From positions 1 through 64,000 of the forward strand of contig AAXX01000001.1 of the NCBI GenBank assembly GCA_000169355.1: a stretch of 64,000 nt of DNA, written 5' to 3'. The notes beneath the pieces are model-generated. The model was not told where the DNA came from and made no database searches. It saw nothing but the letters and a program-made list of their open reading frames with translations. Positions 45,168 through 53,891 of the stretch are shown here, piece by piece (the first letter of the stretch is position 1; each line of letters begins with the position of its first letter). A program made the position numbers and the translations under genes. The stretch comes from Flavobacteria bacterium BAL38. Its GTDB lineage: Bacteria > Bacteroidota > Bacteroidia > Flavobacteriales > Flavobacteriaceae.

Positions 45168-45191
45168 CTAGGCCATTTATAAATAGCCTAG
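45168..45191. repeat. 24-bp near-perfect palindrome in the operon
   Basis: Arms CTAGGC and GCCTAG flank the palindromic ATTTATAAAT core, with one mismatched pair. It lies between the GH16 lipoprotein gene and the phosphorylase gene on the message. In RNA it would be a strong hairpin without a following T-run. It may act as a processing or stability element, or as a protein site. Confidence 0.6.
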
Positions 45192-45231
45192 ATGTTATTA
45201 TTTTAAATTTCAATTATTTAAATAAATTTAA

Positions 45232-46038
45232 TTATTGATAAACTCTAATATAATCCACTAACATTTCTTGAGGAAAAACAGTATCTTGATTAGGAGAACC
45301 TGGTAAATTACCACCCACTGCCATGTTAAGAATCATGAAAAAAGAATCGTTAAAAACCCATTCCCCAGGAACATCATCAGGAGTAATTTGATTGTATAAT
45401 ACATCATCTACATAATAATTGATGTAATTTTCTCCCCATTCTATTCCAAAAACGTGAAAATCATTATCAAATCTATTATTTGTAAGTGTATACGTTTTAG
45501 AAATAGAAGCTCCACCCGAATAACCAGGTCCATGAACTGTTCCAAAAACAGAAGTTGGTCGATTTCCTAAATATTCCATAATGTCGATTTCTCCACAAGC
45601 TGGCCAACTCACTTCGTCTATATTAGAACCCAACATCCAGAAAGCAGGCCATAATCCTTTACCCCAAGGTAATTTTATACGAGCTTCAAAACGACCGAAT
45701 TTTTTTTCAAATTTTCCTTTAGATTGAATTCTTGCTGATGTATAACCCGAGCCTAAGTATAGTTCTCTTTTTGCCGTTATTTTAAGCATTCCGTTTTCTA
45801 CTACAATATTTTCAGGACGACTGGTGTAATATTGTAATTCGTTATTACCCCATCCGTTATTTCCTGTACCAATATCGTAAGTCCATAATTCACTATCAGG
45901 AGCTCCATCTACATTAAATTCATCTTGCCAAACTAATTGCTTCATTGTTGTAACCGTTTGTTTCTCATCTGTAGAACAACCTAATAATACGAACAATGTA
46001 CTTGCTAAGAGAATACTTTTCTTTATATTTTTATTCAT
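45232..46038 (-). CDS. GH16 lipoprotein (endo-beta-1,3-glucanase)
   Basis: A GH16 enzyme of 268 residues with a lipobox (VLLGC, Cys21). The catalytic motif EIDIMEYLG is intact, followed by HVFGIEWGENYINYY and the family end VDYIRVYQ. It is a single-domain laminarinase, anchored by lipid. It is a paralogue of the T9SS-tailed GH16 at 34710. A hairpin follows it on the message. Confidence 0.92.
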   Translation of the reverse strand: MNKNIKKSILLASTLFVLLGCSTDEKQTVTTMKQLVWQDEFNVDGAPDSELWTYDIGTGNNGWGNNELQYYTSRPENIVVENGMLKITAKRELYLGSGYTSARIQSKGKFEKKFGRFEARIKLPWGKGLWPAFWMLGSNIDEVSWPACGEIDIMEYLGNRPTSVFGTVHGPGYSGGASISKTYTLTNNRFDNDFHVFGIEWGENYINYYVDDVLYNQITPDDVPGEWVFNDSFFMILNMAVGGNLPGSPNQDTVFPQEMLVDYIRVYQ

Positions 46039-46072
46039 TTTCGGTATCTTTTATAATGTTAAATGTCTGGTG

Positions 46073-47497
46073 TTAGTTATAAAAATAAATGTTGTCAACA
46101 TAAATAACAGAACTATCACCACCTTCTAAAATAAGTTGTGCTAAATGCGATCTACTTACTAAACCTGGCATTGCTGAAAAAGGAATATTTATAGATATCC
46201 AACTTTGAGAAACTACAGCAGTTGAAGTAGTTGCCGTAAATGTTGTAGAATGTCTTGTATCATCGCCACCACCATAAACACCATCTGCACCAAAATCTAC
46301 TAAAAGTACTCTTAATTGTCTTCCTGGAGCAATTGGACCTGGAATAAAAGCGTCTAAATGAACATGAGTCATTGCAGTAGCATCAATAGTTGGGCTACTA
46401 AACTCAATACCCACAAAATTAAAAATTGTATAATTTAAAATGTTGTCTCCATTAACTGAAAAATCATTAGAAAGCGTAGTTTGCCAAGGTGCCCAATACC
46501 CATTATAATAATTTACTGGAACATTTACATAATGATCAGAGAAAAGAGAAATTACATTAGACTGTGGTCTAGTTGGAGTTGGAGCATGAACAAATGTTCC
46601 TTGACAATTGATGGTTAAACTTCCTGTTGCATTTGTATCTCCAAATGTAGCTGTAATAACAGATGTTCCAGCACTTAAAGAAGTAACTAAACCTGAAGGA
46701 TCTACTGAAGCCACACTAGGATTTGAAGATGAAAAATTCATATAAGATGGACTTATAGTAACCGATTGATTAATACCTGTAGGTAAATTAAATGTAGCTA
46801 TTACTCCTTCTACTCTAGAATTAACTCCAACAAAAGTGGTTTCAGACACATTGTTACCATTTTCTATTGACGCTTGGCCATGAGCAATTGTTCCTAATTT
46901 TTCAAATCTTAATTCATCAATCCATAATGTATAACCAAATCCATTAGTTCCGTTAGTTCCTGCAGCAAATCTAAACATACCTCTTTCATGTAATAATTTA
47001 GAAGCATCAGGAATAGGAATTATATATTTTGTCCATTGCGTACCAACACTTACATCTTTCATGGTAACCATATATTCGTTAGGAAAGAAATCCTCTCCAA
47101 AACCAAATTCACCTATTGTTACACCTTGAGATGATCTTGCCCAAAAAGTTAAAGCATCAAAATCTGTTAAATCTCTTCCAGCTCCATCTATTCTGAAGAT
47201 ACCTCCTGCATAACTTCCTAGTGGATCATCTGCATTTGGCACATCAATACGAATAGAAGCATTTCCCATATAAGCTTCGTTATCATCTACAGAAAAAGCA
47301 GTAAATTTAGAATCTCCGTAAGGGAAATAAAAATCACTTCCTAAACCAATAAAATCATCGGTAAAAATTTCTCCATTTTTTGAAAAGGTAGCTAATGTAG
47401 CATCATCAGACATTTCTCTATCACAATTCAAATTAGTAATTAAAACTAATCCTAAAAGAAATGCATTTCTTAAATAATTAAATTTCTTATTTTTCAT
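46073..47497 (-). CDS. Surface glycan-binding lipoprotein candidate
   Basis: A protein of 474 residues with a lipoprotein-like N-terminus (LITNLNC, Cys about 25). A beta-sandwich domain (about 40-200) is followed by an Ig-like BIG_2 domain (about 210-300, SSNPSVASVDPSGLVTSLSA) and a C-terminal module starting PTPTRPQSNV. That module recurs in the T9SS protein at 53892-55673. No catalytic residues seen. It probably binds glucan at the surface, doing the job of a SusE/F-type protein. It lies 34 bases from the GH16 gene. Confidence 0.72.
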   Translation of the reverse strand: MKNKKFNYLRNAFLLGLVLITNLNCDREMSDDATLATFSKNGEIFTDDFIGLGSDFYFPYGDSKFTAFSVDDNEAYMGNASIRIDVPNADDPLGSYAGGIFRIDGAGRDLTDFDALTFWARSSQGVTIGEFGFGEDFFPNEYMVTMKDVSVGTQWTKYIIPIPDASKLLHERGMFRFAAGTNGTNGFGYTLWIDELRFEKLGTIAHGQASIENGNNVSETTFVGVNSRVEGVIATFNLPTGINQSVTISPSYMNFSSSNPSVASVDPSGLVTSLSAGTSVITATFGDTNATGSLTINCQGTFVHAPTPTRPQSNVISLFSDHYVNVPVNYYNGYWAPWQTTLSNDFSVNGDNILNYTIFNFVGIEFSSPTIDATAMTHVHLDAFIPGPIAPGRQLRVLLVDFGADGVYGGGDDTRHSTTFTATTSTAVVSQSWISINIPFSAMPGLVSRSHLAQLILEGGDSSVIYVDNIYFYN

Positions 47498-47515
47498 TTT
47501 CTTTTTTTTTTAAAA

Positions 47516-49459
47516 TTATTTTCCAATATTAATGTGAATGTATGTTCTAATTTCCCATTCTGAACCGTTTCCAAATCCTACAGGACTAATTGCTGGTACC
47601 GGAGGAAAAGTATTAGGCGCTACCGCATTTGGTGAATAACGTGGTGAATATTGGTCTAATGAACGCCAAATACCCATGATTCCTATTCTAGTATCTGGTA
47701 ATATAAACCAACTTGGTTTACCTACTGAAGTAGAAATATCAATAGAAGACTGAACCGGATAAGTTAAGTTAAAATCACGGTGATAGTCATAAGGCCCCCA
47801 ATCGTTAAATTTAATTGAACTTGTTAATTTAACTTTTCTATAAATCATTCTAAGGTCTCCACCCGATCTATAAATTGTTCTTTCAGAATCACCATTTCCT
47901 TGACCATTACCAAAGTAAATATTAGCAATTAAACCAAGATCTGGGCTAATTTTAGAAACGATTCTTGTGTTAGATTCCCATAAATCTTGAGCTGGTGCCG
48001 ATTTTTCAAAAGCAAAAGCAGTACGATTCGCTAAAAATCCGATAGCAGCATCCATAGTAGTAGGTAAATGACGGTAAACAAAACCTGTACTGAAAGCAAA
48101 TTTTGCATCTTCAACCATGTCATTATTCCATTCATACATCCAAGTAGCTGGAGTTGGATCCCAAGTTAAAAGTAACTCACCACCAACAGTTTCTCTATTT
48201 GCTCTTACTACGAAAGGATCATCTTGAAAATTTCTTAATCTACCTGGGGCATCTACACCATTTGGCATAGCATCTACCAATGGTTTTTGCCATAAGAAGT
48301 TAGGTGCGATTTGTAAATTTGATGTTACATTGTAAGTGAAACCCGTTAAGAAATTCATCTGATTTCCACTTCCACTATCTTTTAATCTCCATCCTGTAAA
48401 AGTTTGTACATTATCTGCACCTCCATTAGCTACTAATCCCATGATAGCACCTTGCGTGTAGATATTAAATCTTCCTTTTGAAAAAGTAAACTTAGCTTTA
48501 CCACCCCAATTGTCTTTAGCATTAATGTAATCATTATACACTATACCATTTTCATACATTTGAAAAGAACTTCCATTTAAAGGGCTTCCTCCCCAAATAC
48601 CTCCTAATGTTACACCGAAAGCACCAAATTTTCTTTGTAATGCAACCGTTGCTCTTTCAGTTGGCCAAGCAGGAATAATACCTGTTCTAACTTGTGTTTG
48701 ATTTAAAATACGTTTACCACTTGCATCATATTCAATGTTCGTATTTATATCTCTATGATAAATACCTGTAATATCCCAATTTAAAAGTTTTTTACTGTAT
48801 TTTAATAAATAGGTTGGATTTGCACCCCACCATAATTGAGGTCCAATAGCTACTTTTAATCCATCTAAACTTCTTTTACCATCTATTTCAAAACCTAAAG
48901 TTTCTCCGTTGTAAATATCTAGATTAGGACCATAATTTGCTTCTGGGTATAATGCAAAAATATCTCCTTCATATCCCCAATGGTAATGACCTGTTCTATA
49001 AAATCCTCTTAATTCGAAATCTTTTTCATTCCAAGAATAAGAAGCGTTATACACTTGAACTCTGTTATTATCTCCTATTACTACAGGTCCGTCTGGAGTA
49101 TCCACTGTTTGAGTACGCCCTCTGTTTTCGTAAAAAATTTCATTGATTGGATTTTCTGCAACACGTCCTAATATATTAACATTTACATTTGCTTTCATAT
49201 TAGGTGCAGGATTACCTTCTACTCCAATGAAATAAGATTCCATGTGATCAAAACCTAATTGATTTGGATAAACAACGTTATCTGGATCTGCAACATCTGG
49301 AGTTGTAATTAAACTACCACCAGTATTAAATGTTGTAAACTCAGCTCTTAAATTACTTATTTTTAATATTTCACTATCATTACCTCCCATAGCGGCTTTA
49401 TCAGATCTTGCTCTTAAAACAGCATCCATTAAATTGATATTATTGAAATATTCATTCAT
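47516..49459 (-). CDS. Outer-membrane beta-barrel, probable C-terminal half of split GH-A fusion
   Basis: A 647-residue protein with dense amphipathic strands and many Trp/Tyr residues (RTGHYHWGYEGDIF, YNVTSNLQIAPNFLWQ), ending in EIRTYIHINIGK, in keeping with an outer-membrane barrel. It has no signal peptide, which an outer-membrane protein should have. Its ATG overlaps the stop of the GH-A gene (ATGA). In the same frame the codons just upstream read GITSEN and continue the coding sense. I infer that this and the GH-A gene were one gene. Confidence 0.65.
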   Translation of the reverse strand: MNEYFNNINLMDAVLRARSDKAAMGGNDSEILKISNLRAEFTTFNTGGSLITTPDVADPDNVVYPNQLGFDHMESYFIGVEGNPAPNMKANVNVNILGRVAENPINEIFYENRGRTQTVDTPDGPVVIGDNNRVQVYNASYSWNEKDFELRGFYRTGHYHWGYEGDIFALYPEANYGPNLDIYNGETLGFEIDGKRSLDGLKVAIGPQLWWGANPTYLLKYSKKLLNWDITGIYHRDINTNIEYDASGKRILNQTQVRTGIIPAWPTERATVALQRKFGAFGVTLGGIWGGSPLNGSSFQMYENGIVYNDYINAKDNWGGKAKFTFSKGRFNIYTQGAIMGLVANGGADNVQTFTGWRLKDSGSGNQMNFLTGFTYNVTSNLQIAPNFLWQKPLVDAMPNGVDAPGRLRNFQDDPFVVRANRETVGGELLLTWDPTPATWMYEWNNDMVEDAKFAFSTGFVYRHLPTTMDAAIGFLANRTAFAFEKSAPAQDLWESNTRIVSKISPDLGLIANIYFGNGQGNGDSERTIYRSGGDLRMIYRKVKLTSSIKFNDWGPYDYHRDFNLTYPVQSSIDISTSVGKPSWFILPDTRIGIMGIWRSLDQYSPRYSPNAVAPNTFPPVPAISPVGFGNGSEWEIRTYIHINIGK

Positions 49460-50670
49460 ATTTTCAGAAGTAATTCCTCATCAAAAGGACTAATTTTGTG
49501 CACCTCTTTAATAGCATAATAAGCCGCTCTAGGATACAATTCATATAAACCTCTTGAATTAACTGGACCTTTAGCACAAATTCCAAACCACTCTTCGTTC
49601 ATATTATTTTGACCTTCTTGAAAATCAAATTTATAACCTCCGTTTGACCAAGAAGCATTATTATCGTGAACTTCTAAATTTTTAGTTTGTCCATATTTCC
49701 ACCAACCATCACTAAACTGAAAAGTAAATCCACCAATTGAATTTTGAAATTTACCCAATCCAGCTGCATTGGAATAAATATCTTTCCAGTTTTCAACTAA
49801 ATAATATGCTTGTGCTTTTTGATCTTCTTGGTTATCCATTGCATTAAAAGCATCCGAACCAAATTCAGTAAATAACAAAGGTTTGTCAAATTCTTTCTTA
49901 ACTCTTTCAAAGGCATCTGTAAAAGTTATTCCTCTGTACATATTTACACCCAGAATGTCAATGTCTTTACATTCTTTAGCAATAATATCTAGAAATAATA
50001 AATCTCCATTACAAATTGCCATAGGATGAGAATTATCTATAGCTTTCATTTCTACAATAGCTCTGTTAAAAATTTTGTACATAGCTTCTGCTCTTGCAGT
50101 AGACTTTCTATCTTCAATTGGAATATCTTCTGTTTCAGCACCATCCCAAAAAAGACCATAATTATTTTCGTTACCTAATAAAAATAATAAAACACCAGGT
50201 GTATTTTTATACTCTGTAACCATGTTTTTAACTTCAGACAAAAGCAATTCTTGTGTTCTGCTATCTGAATATTCAGTATTTGGAACCCAAGAACCATCAA
50301 TAGTTAATCCGTATCTTCCAAATGAATGATTTAACATCGTATAAATACCATGTTTTTCGTAAATGTATTTTATCCATTTAGCGGGAACACCAGTATACTG
50401 TCTTACTGTATTTACGCCCATATTTTTTAAAAGCGCCATTTCTGAATCTAAAGCAGACATTATCAAATCATCTGATTGTTTCCATAGACTATAATTATAA
50501 TTAGTTCCAATTGGAAAATAATCCCAATTCATACCCTTTACCATAAAGTCTTTTCCATTGACTTTTAGTCGATGACCTGAAGCACTATTTTCAACAACAA
50601 CTTTGTCTGCTTGTGCATAAATTGAAGACGAAAAACAACATAAGGTTAGTAATAAAATAATTTTTCTCAT
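49456..50670 (-). CDS. Clan GH-A glycoside hydrolase, probable N-terminal half of split fusion
   Basis: A 404-residue TIM barrel with a signal peptide (cut after IYAQ, residue 20). LRVKGMNWDYFPIG-like and LLKNMGVNTVRQYTG match GH2/GH5-type barrels. Acid/base Glu is in LGNENNYGLF and the nucleophile in LFTEFGSDAF. Family (GH2 TIM, GH5 or GH158) is not settled. It likely hydrolyses or trims beta-glucan. The end EELLLKI is followed at once by a frame that continues as a beta-barrel. It is the first gene of the operon. Confidence 0.75.
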   Translation of the reverse strand: MRKIILLLTLCCFSSSIYAQADKVVVENSASGHRLKVNGKDFMVKGMNWDYFPIGTNYNYSLWKQSDDLIMSALDSEMALLKNMGVNTVRQYTGVPAKWIKYIYEKHGIYTMLNHSFGRYGLTIDGSWVPNTEYSDSRTQELLLSEVKNMVTEYKNTPGVLLFLLGNENNYGLFWDGAETEDIPIEDRKSTARAEAMYKIFNRAIVEMKAIDNSHPMAICNGDLLFLDIIAKECKDIDILGVNMYRGITFTDAFERVKKEFDKPLLFTEFGSDAFNAMDNQEDQKAQAYYLVENWKDIYSNAAGLGKFQNSIGGFTFQFSDGWWKYGQTKNLEVHDNNASWSNGGYKFDFQEGQNNMNEEWFGICAKGPVNSRGLYELYPRAAYYAIKEVHKISPFDEELLLKI

Positions 50671-50975
50671 ATAGTAATTTGATTAAAATTTTAATGATTT
50701 ATATAATAGTTTAAGAGACTCATTTTCAAAACACATTTATACTTTTTTATTTAAAAAATATAATGGTGTTAATACTTTCATAAAAATAAAAGTATTTATT
50801 GTATAAAAATCAAAAAGAACCACAACAAAAAACATACATCACAATATATTTCTAGTATTTTTATCAAATAATCAATAAAACAAAGAAAAAAGTAATGTAA
50901 AAAAAATGTAAAAAAATCGAACTAAAACGTTAGTGTTGAGCTATTGTATAGGTGTAAAAAGCTTTTTTGTATAGT
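50671..50975. other. Promoter region of the glucan operon
   Basis: An AT-rich gap of 305 bases carrying two TTGTATAG sites (50944 and 50967), a weaker TTGTATA at 50799 and an 8-bp inverted repeat AATACTTT/AAAGTATT (50771-50796). The operon promoter must be here, but no perfect -33/-7 pair is evident. Confidence 0.45.
50944..50974 (-). promoter_or_regulatory. TTGTATAG/CTATACAA candidate regulator sites (operon)
   Basis: TTGTATAG lies at 50944-50951 and 50967-50974, 23 bases apart, just after the regulator's stop codon and upstream of the glucan operon. On the message strand they read CTATACAA. The same octamer is duplicated ahead of 55673. Confidence 0.5.
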
Positions 50976-53789
50976 TTAAAATTGAAGTATATACTCTACA
51001 AGCCCTTGTTCGTGCGGTAAATCCATTTTTTTACGCAAACGATATCTTTTTATTTCAATACTGCGTACCGATATATTAAGAAGTGGTGCTATTTCCTTTG
51101 AGGATAAGTTTAATCTTAAATAAGCACATAAACGAAGGTCGTTAGGAGTTAATGAAGGATGACTTTCTTTTACTTTCTTAAGAAAATTATTATCCGCACT
51201 ATCAAAAGCTTCTTTAAAAAGATTCCAAGTATTTTCTTCTTTAACATTTTTATTAATAGTAGAGATAACCGATTTAATACTGTTTGTTGAACTATCAGTT
51301 GAATTTTTTAAATCGCCTTTAATTATATTTAAAAGTTCGGTTTTCTTAATTAAATTCATAGTTGAAACGGCAAGCTCTTTATTCTTTTTATCAACATCTT
51401 GCGTTAGTTGTTCATTCTGAATTTTCATTATTTTCTGTTCATTCTCCAATTCTTTAAGCTCTAATAAAATGTTATTTTCAGAAATAATTTTTTGATGTCT
51501 TTTTTCATGATAAATTGTGTAAAACTTATGAATATAGTAAGCTAGAATTACAAATAATATAAAATAAATAAACTTTGCCCAACTATTTAAATACCATGGT
51601 TTATTTACAACAAAAGAATAAGTCGCTATATTATCTGTAACTGAATTTGCAACTTTAGCTCTTACACTAAAAACATATTCACCAGCTGGCAAATTTTCAA
51701 ATAAAATATGAGAATTGAATGACCATTCACTCCATTCATCATGCAGACCTTCTAGTTTATATTGGTATTCTGCATTAATATATTTGTCATACTCTGGTAT
51801 AGCATAACTAAATGCTAAATTATTTTCGTTATGTTTAAAATTTCCATTTTCTGAAATGGAAACATTTTTAGATTTAGAATTTAAAACATTATTAGAAATT
51901 CCAAAGATTGAAACTTTATAATTATTAAATTTAAAATCATCGTTGTTTAAAATATAATATCCATCTGTTGTTCCAATTAAGTATCTATTATCATTAAGTT
52001 GTAATATGTTCTCATAACCTGGCATTGAATTTGTCAGTGATGATGGAATTGGCAAACTATTTTTCTTTAAATCAGAGGATAGTTTTCCAGATGAATAATA
52101 GTAAATATAATTTTTCGTAAAAAACCACAATTTATTTGATTTATCAACGATCATTTTACCGGTTACATACTCATCATTATCAAATATTGAACTAATTGAT
52201 TGGTCTCTTTCAAATGCTTTTGTTTTACTATTCATTCTAAACACGCCTTCTTTTGAAGCATAATAAATTTGATTATTATACTTAGCTAGGCTTGCATTTT
52301 TACTTTTAACTGGATTTTCAAACTTAAATAAATTAGTGGCATTTAAAATGGGTTTATCTATTGAAAACTTGTAAACACCTTTGTATTCGTGACTTACATA
52401 TATTTCATTTGAATTAAGAATTTCGAAATGCTTTGAAGAGTAATTAAATCCTTTAATTTTATGCTTAAAAACCCAATTATTATTCTTTTTTTCTAAAACT
52501 GATATTCCATTATAATTTCCTTGAAGAATATAGTTACTTCCTGGAAATAATGGTTCAAATTTCCAAGTTCCTGATGCTGAAAAAATATGATTTGCATTTG
52601 CAGTGTTTACGATAAATGTTCCCGAATCGTGTCCGCAAAAAAGTGTATTTTGATAAGAAAATAAAGACCAAACTTGCCCTTTTGTATTTTGAACAAATTC
52701 GAATTTAGCATCAGAATTTAATTTTTTATAAAACAATCCTTGGTTAGTACCAATATACAATTTGTTGTCATGAACAATGGATGTATAAATTGATCCTAAA
52801 ATTCCGGTATTATCTAAATAGCTATTGATAGGAGATTTAAGATTGATACAATTAATGCCATTATCAAGACCTATCCATAAATTTTTATCAAGATCTTCAA
52901 AAAGAGAAAGTGCCGTATTATTGCTTAATCCTGAATTTTGAGTTATATGATAAACTAAAGTTCCATTTTTAGACAAAATAAATATTCCGTTTGAAATTGA
53001 ACCTAATGCGATACTTCCATCAGATAATATTTGACTACTGTAAATATTACTTTGCTGAATTTGAGCATCAATATTCGTTTCAAATTTACTAAATAAACCC
53101 TCTTTATACTTAAAAATTCCTTGCTTTTGGGTAACTAAAATTAAACCTTCCTCAGTATCAAAAATATTAATCAGTTTGTTTTTATTAATTATATCGTTAC
53201 TTAAAAACAATTTACTTTTGCCCTGATCTATTTCATACAATCCTTCTGTTGTTTGAAAATAAATTCCATTGGCAGTTTTAAATGCTTTATTAATTATGCT
53301 ATTTGGATTTATTATGGTAAATAATTTTGTTTTAAGATTATAAGCATAGATTTTTTCAAGAGATTGAAAAAGTATCCAATTATCAAAAGGAAAAATTCCC
53401 CAAAATTGTTCATCATCATTAATTTTATCTTTGATGCTATCACTTAATGATGTATAATTCAACTGTCCATTTGAAGCTCTTTGCCAATAGCCAAACTCCA
53501 TAAATGCTCCTGTATAAACTTTATCATTAATACACTTTACCGCACGAATAATTGTTTCGTTAGGAGAAGGGTTTAATATCCATTTAGAACCATTAAACTC
53601 TAGCAAACCATCATTATTTGCAAAATACATAAACCGATGATTATCTTGAGAAATCATCCAATTCTGAATCCCTGCATTATAGATATCTTTAGAATACTTA
53701 ACAATTGGAGGTAATTGTTGTGCTGAACAAACTAAAGAAAATAAAATTGTCAAAAATTTGATTTGATTTTTAAGAAATTGCATTTTCAA
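50976..53789 (-). CDS. Beta-propeller/Y_Y_Y sensor with LuxR-type HTH (SusR-like regulator)
   Basis: A 937-residue membrane regulator. The signal peptide ends near CSAQQ. A beta-propeller (about residues 30-620) of repeats such as ENLWIGLDNGINCINLK is followed by a Y_Y_Y domain (about 640-730), a membrane segment (WAKFIYFILFVILAYYI) and a coiled coil. The C-terminal LuxR-like HTH (LTPNDLRLCAYLRLN, SSKEIAPLLNISVRSIE) ends at 937. It lacks a histidine kinase and receiver. It should bind a glycan in the periplasm and activate the flanking enzyme genes. Confidence 0.9.
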   Translation of the reverse strand: MKMQFLKNQIKFLTILFSLVCSAQQLPPIVKYSKDIYNAGIQNWMISQDNHRFMYFANNDGLLEFNGSKWILNPSPNETIIRAVKCINDKVYTGAFMEFGYWQRASNGQLNYTSLSDSIKDKINDDEQFWGIFPFDNWILFQSLEKIYAYNLKTKLFTIINPNSIINKAFKTANGIYFQTTEGLYEIDQGKSKLFLSNDIINKNKLINIFDTEEGLILVTQKQGIFKYKEGLFSKFETNIDAQIQQSNIYSSQILSDGSIALGSISNGIFILSKNGTLVYHITQNSGLSNNTALSLFEDLDKNLWIGLDNGINCINLKSPINSYLDNTGILGSIYTSIVHDNKLYIGTNQGLFYKKLNSDAKFEFVQNTKGQVWSLFSYQNTLFCGHDSGTFIVNTANANHIFSASGTWKFEPLFPGSNYILQGNYNGISVLEKKNNNWVFKHKIKGFNYSSKHFEILNSNEIYVSHEYKGVYKFSIDKPILNATNLFKFENPVKSKNASLAKYNNQIYYASKEGVFRMNSKTKAFERDQSISSIFDNDEYVTGKMIVDKSNKLWFFTKNYIYYYSSGKLSSDLKKNSLPIPSSLTNSMPGYENILQLNDNRYLIGTTDGYYILNNDDFKFNNYKVSIFGISNNVLNSKSKNVSISENGNFKHNENNLAFSYAIPEYDKYINAEYQYKLEGLHDEWSEWSFNSHILFENLPAGEYVFSVRAKVANSVTDNIATYSFVVNKPWYLNSWAKFIYFILFVILAYYIHKFYTIYHEKRHQKIISENNILLELKELENEQKIMKIQNEQLTQDVDKKNKELAVSTMNLIKKTELLNIIKGDLKNSTDSSTNSIKSVISTINKNVKEENTWNLFKEAFDSADNNFLKKVKESHPSLTPNDLRLCAYLRLNLSSKEIAPLLNISVRSIEIKRYRLRKKMDLPHEQGLVEYILQF

Positions 53790-53837
53790 TGATATTAGAA
53801 ACTAAAGATATATAATATTAATTTTAAAAAAAAATGA

Positions 53838-53870
53838 AATAAAAAAAAGACTGCCATTTCTGACAGTCTT
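53838..53870 (-). terminator. Terminator of the T9SS protein gene
   Basis: On the minus strand AAGACTGTCA and TGGCAGTCTT form a ten-bp stem (one T-G pair) capped by GAAA, followed by a T-run. It separates the T9SS gene from the regulator. Confidence 0.85.
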
Positions 53871-53891
53871 ATATAATTTATTTAAAGAAAA

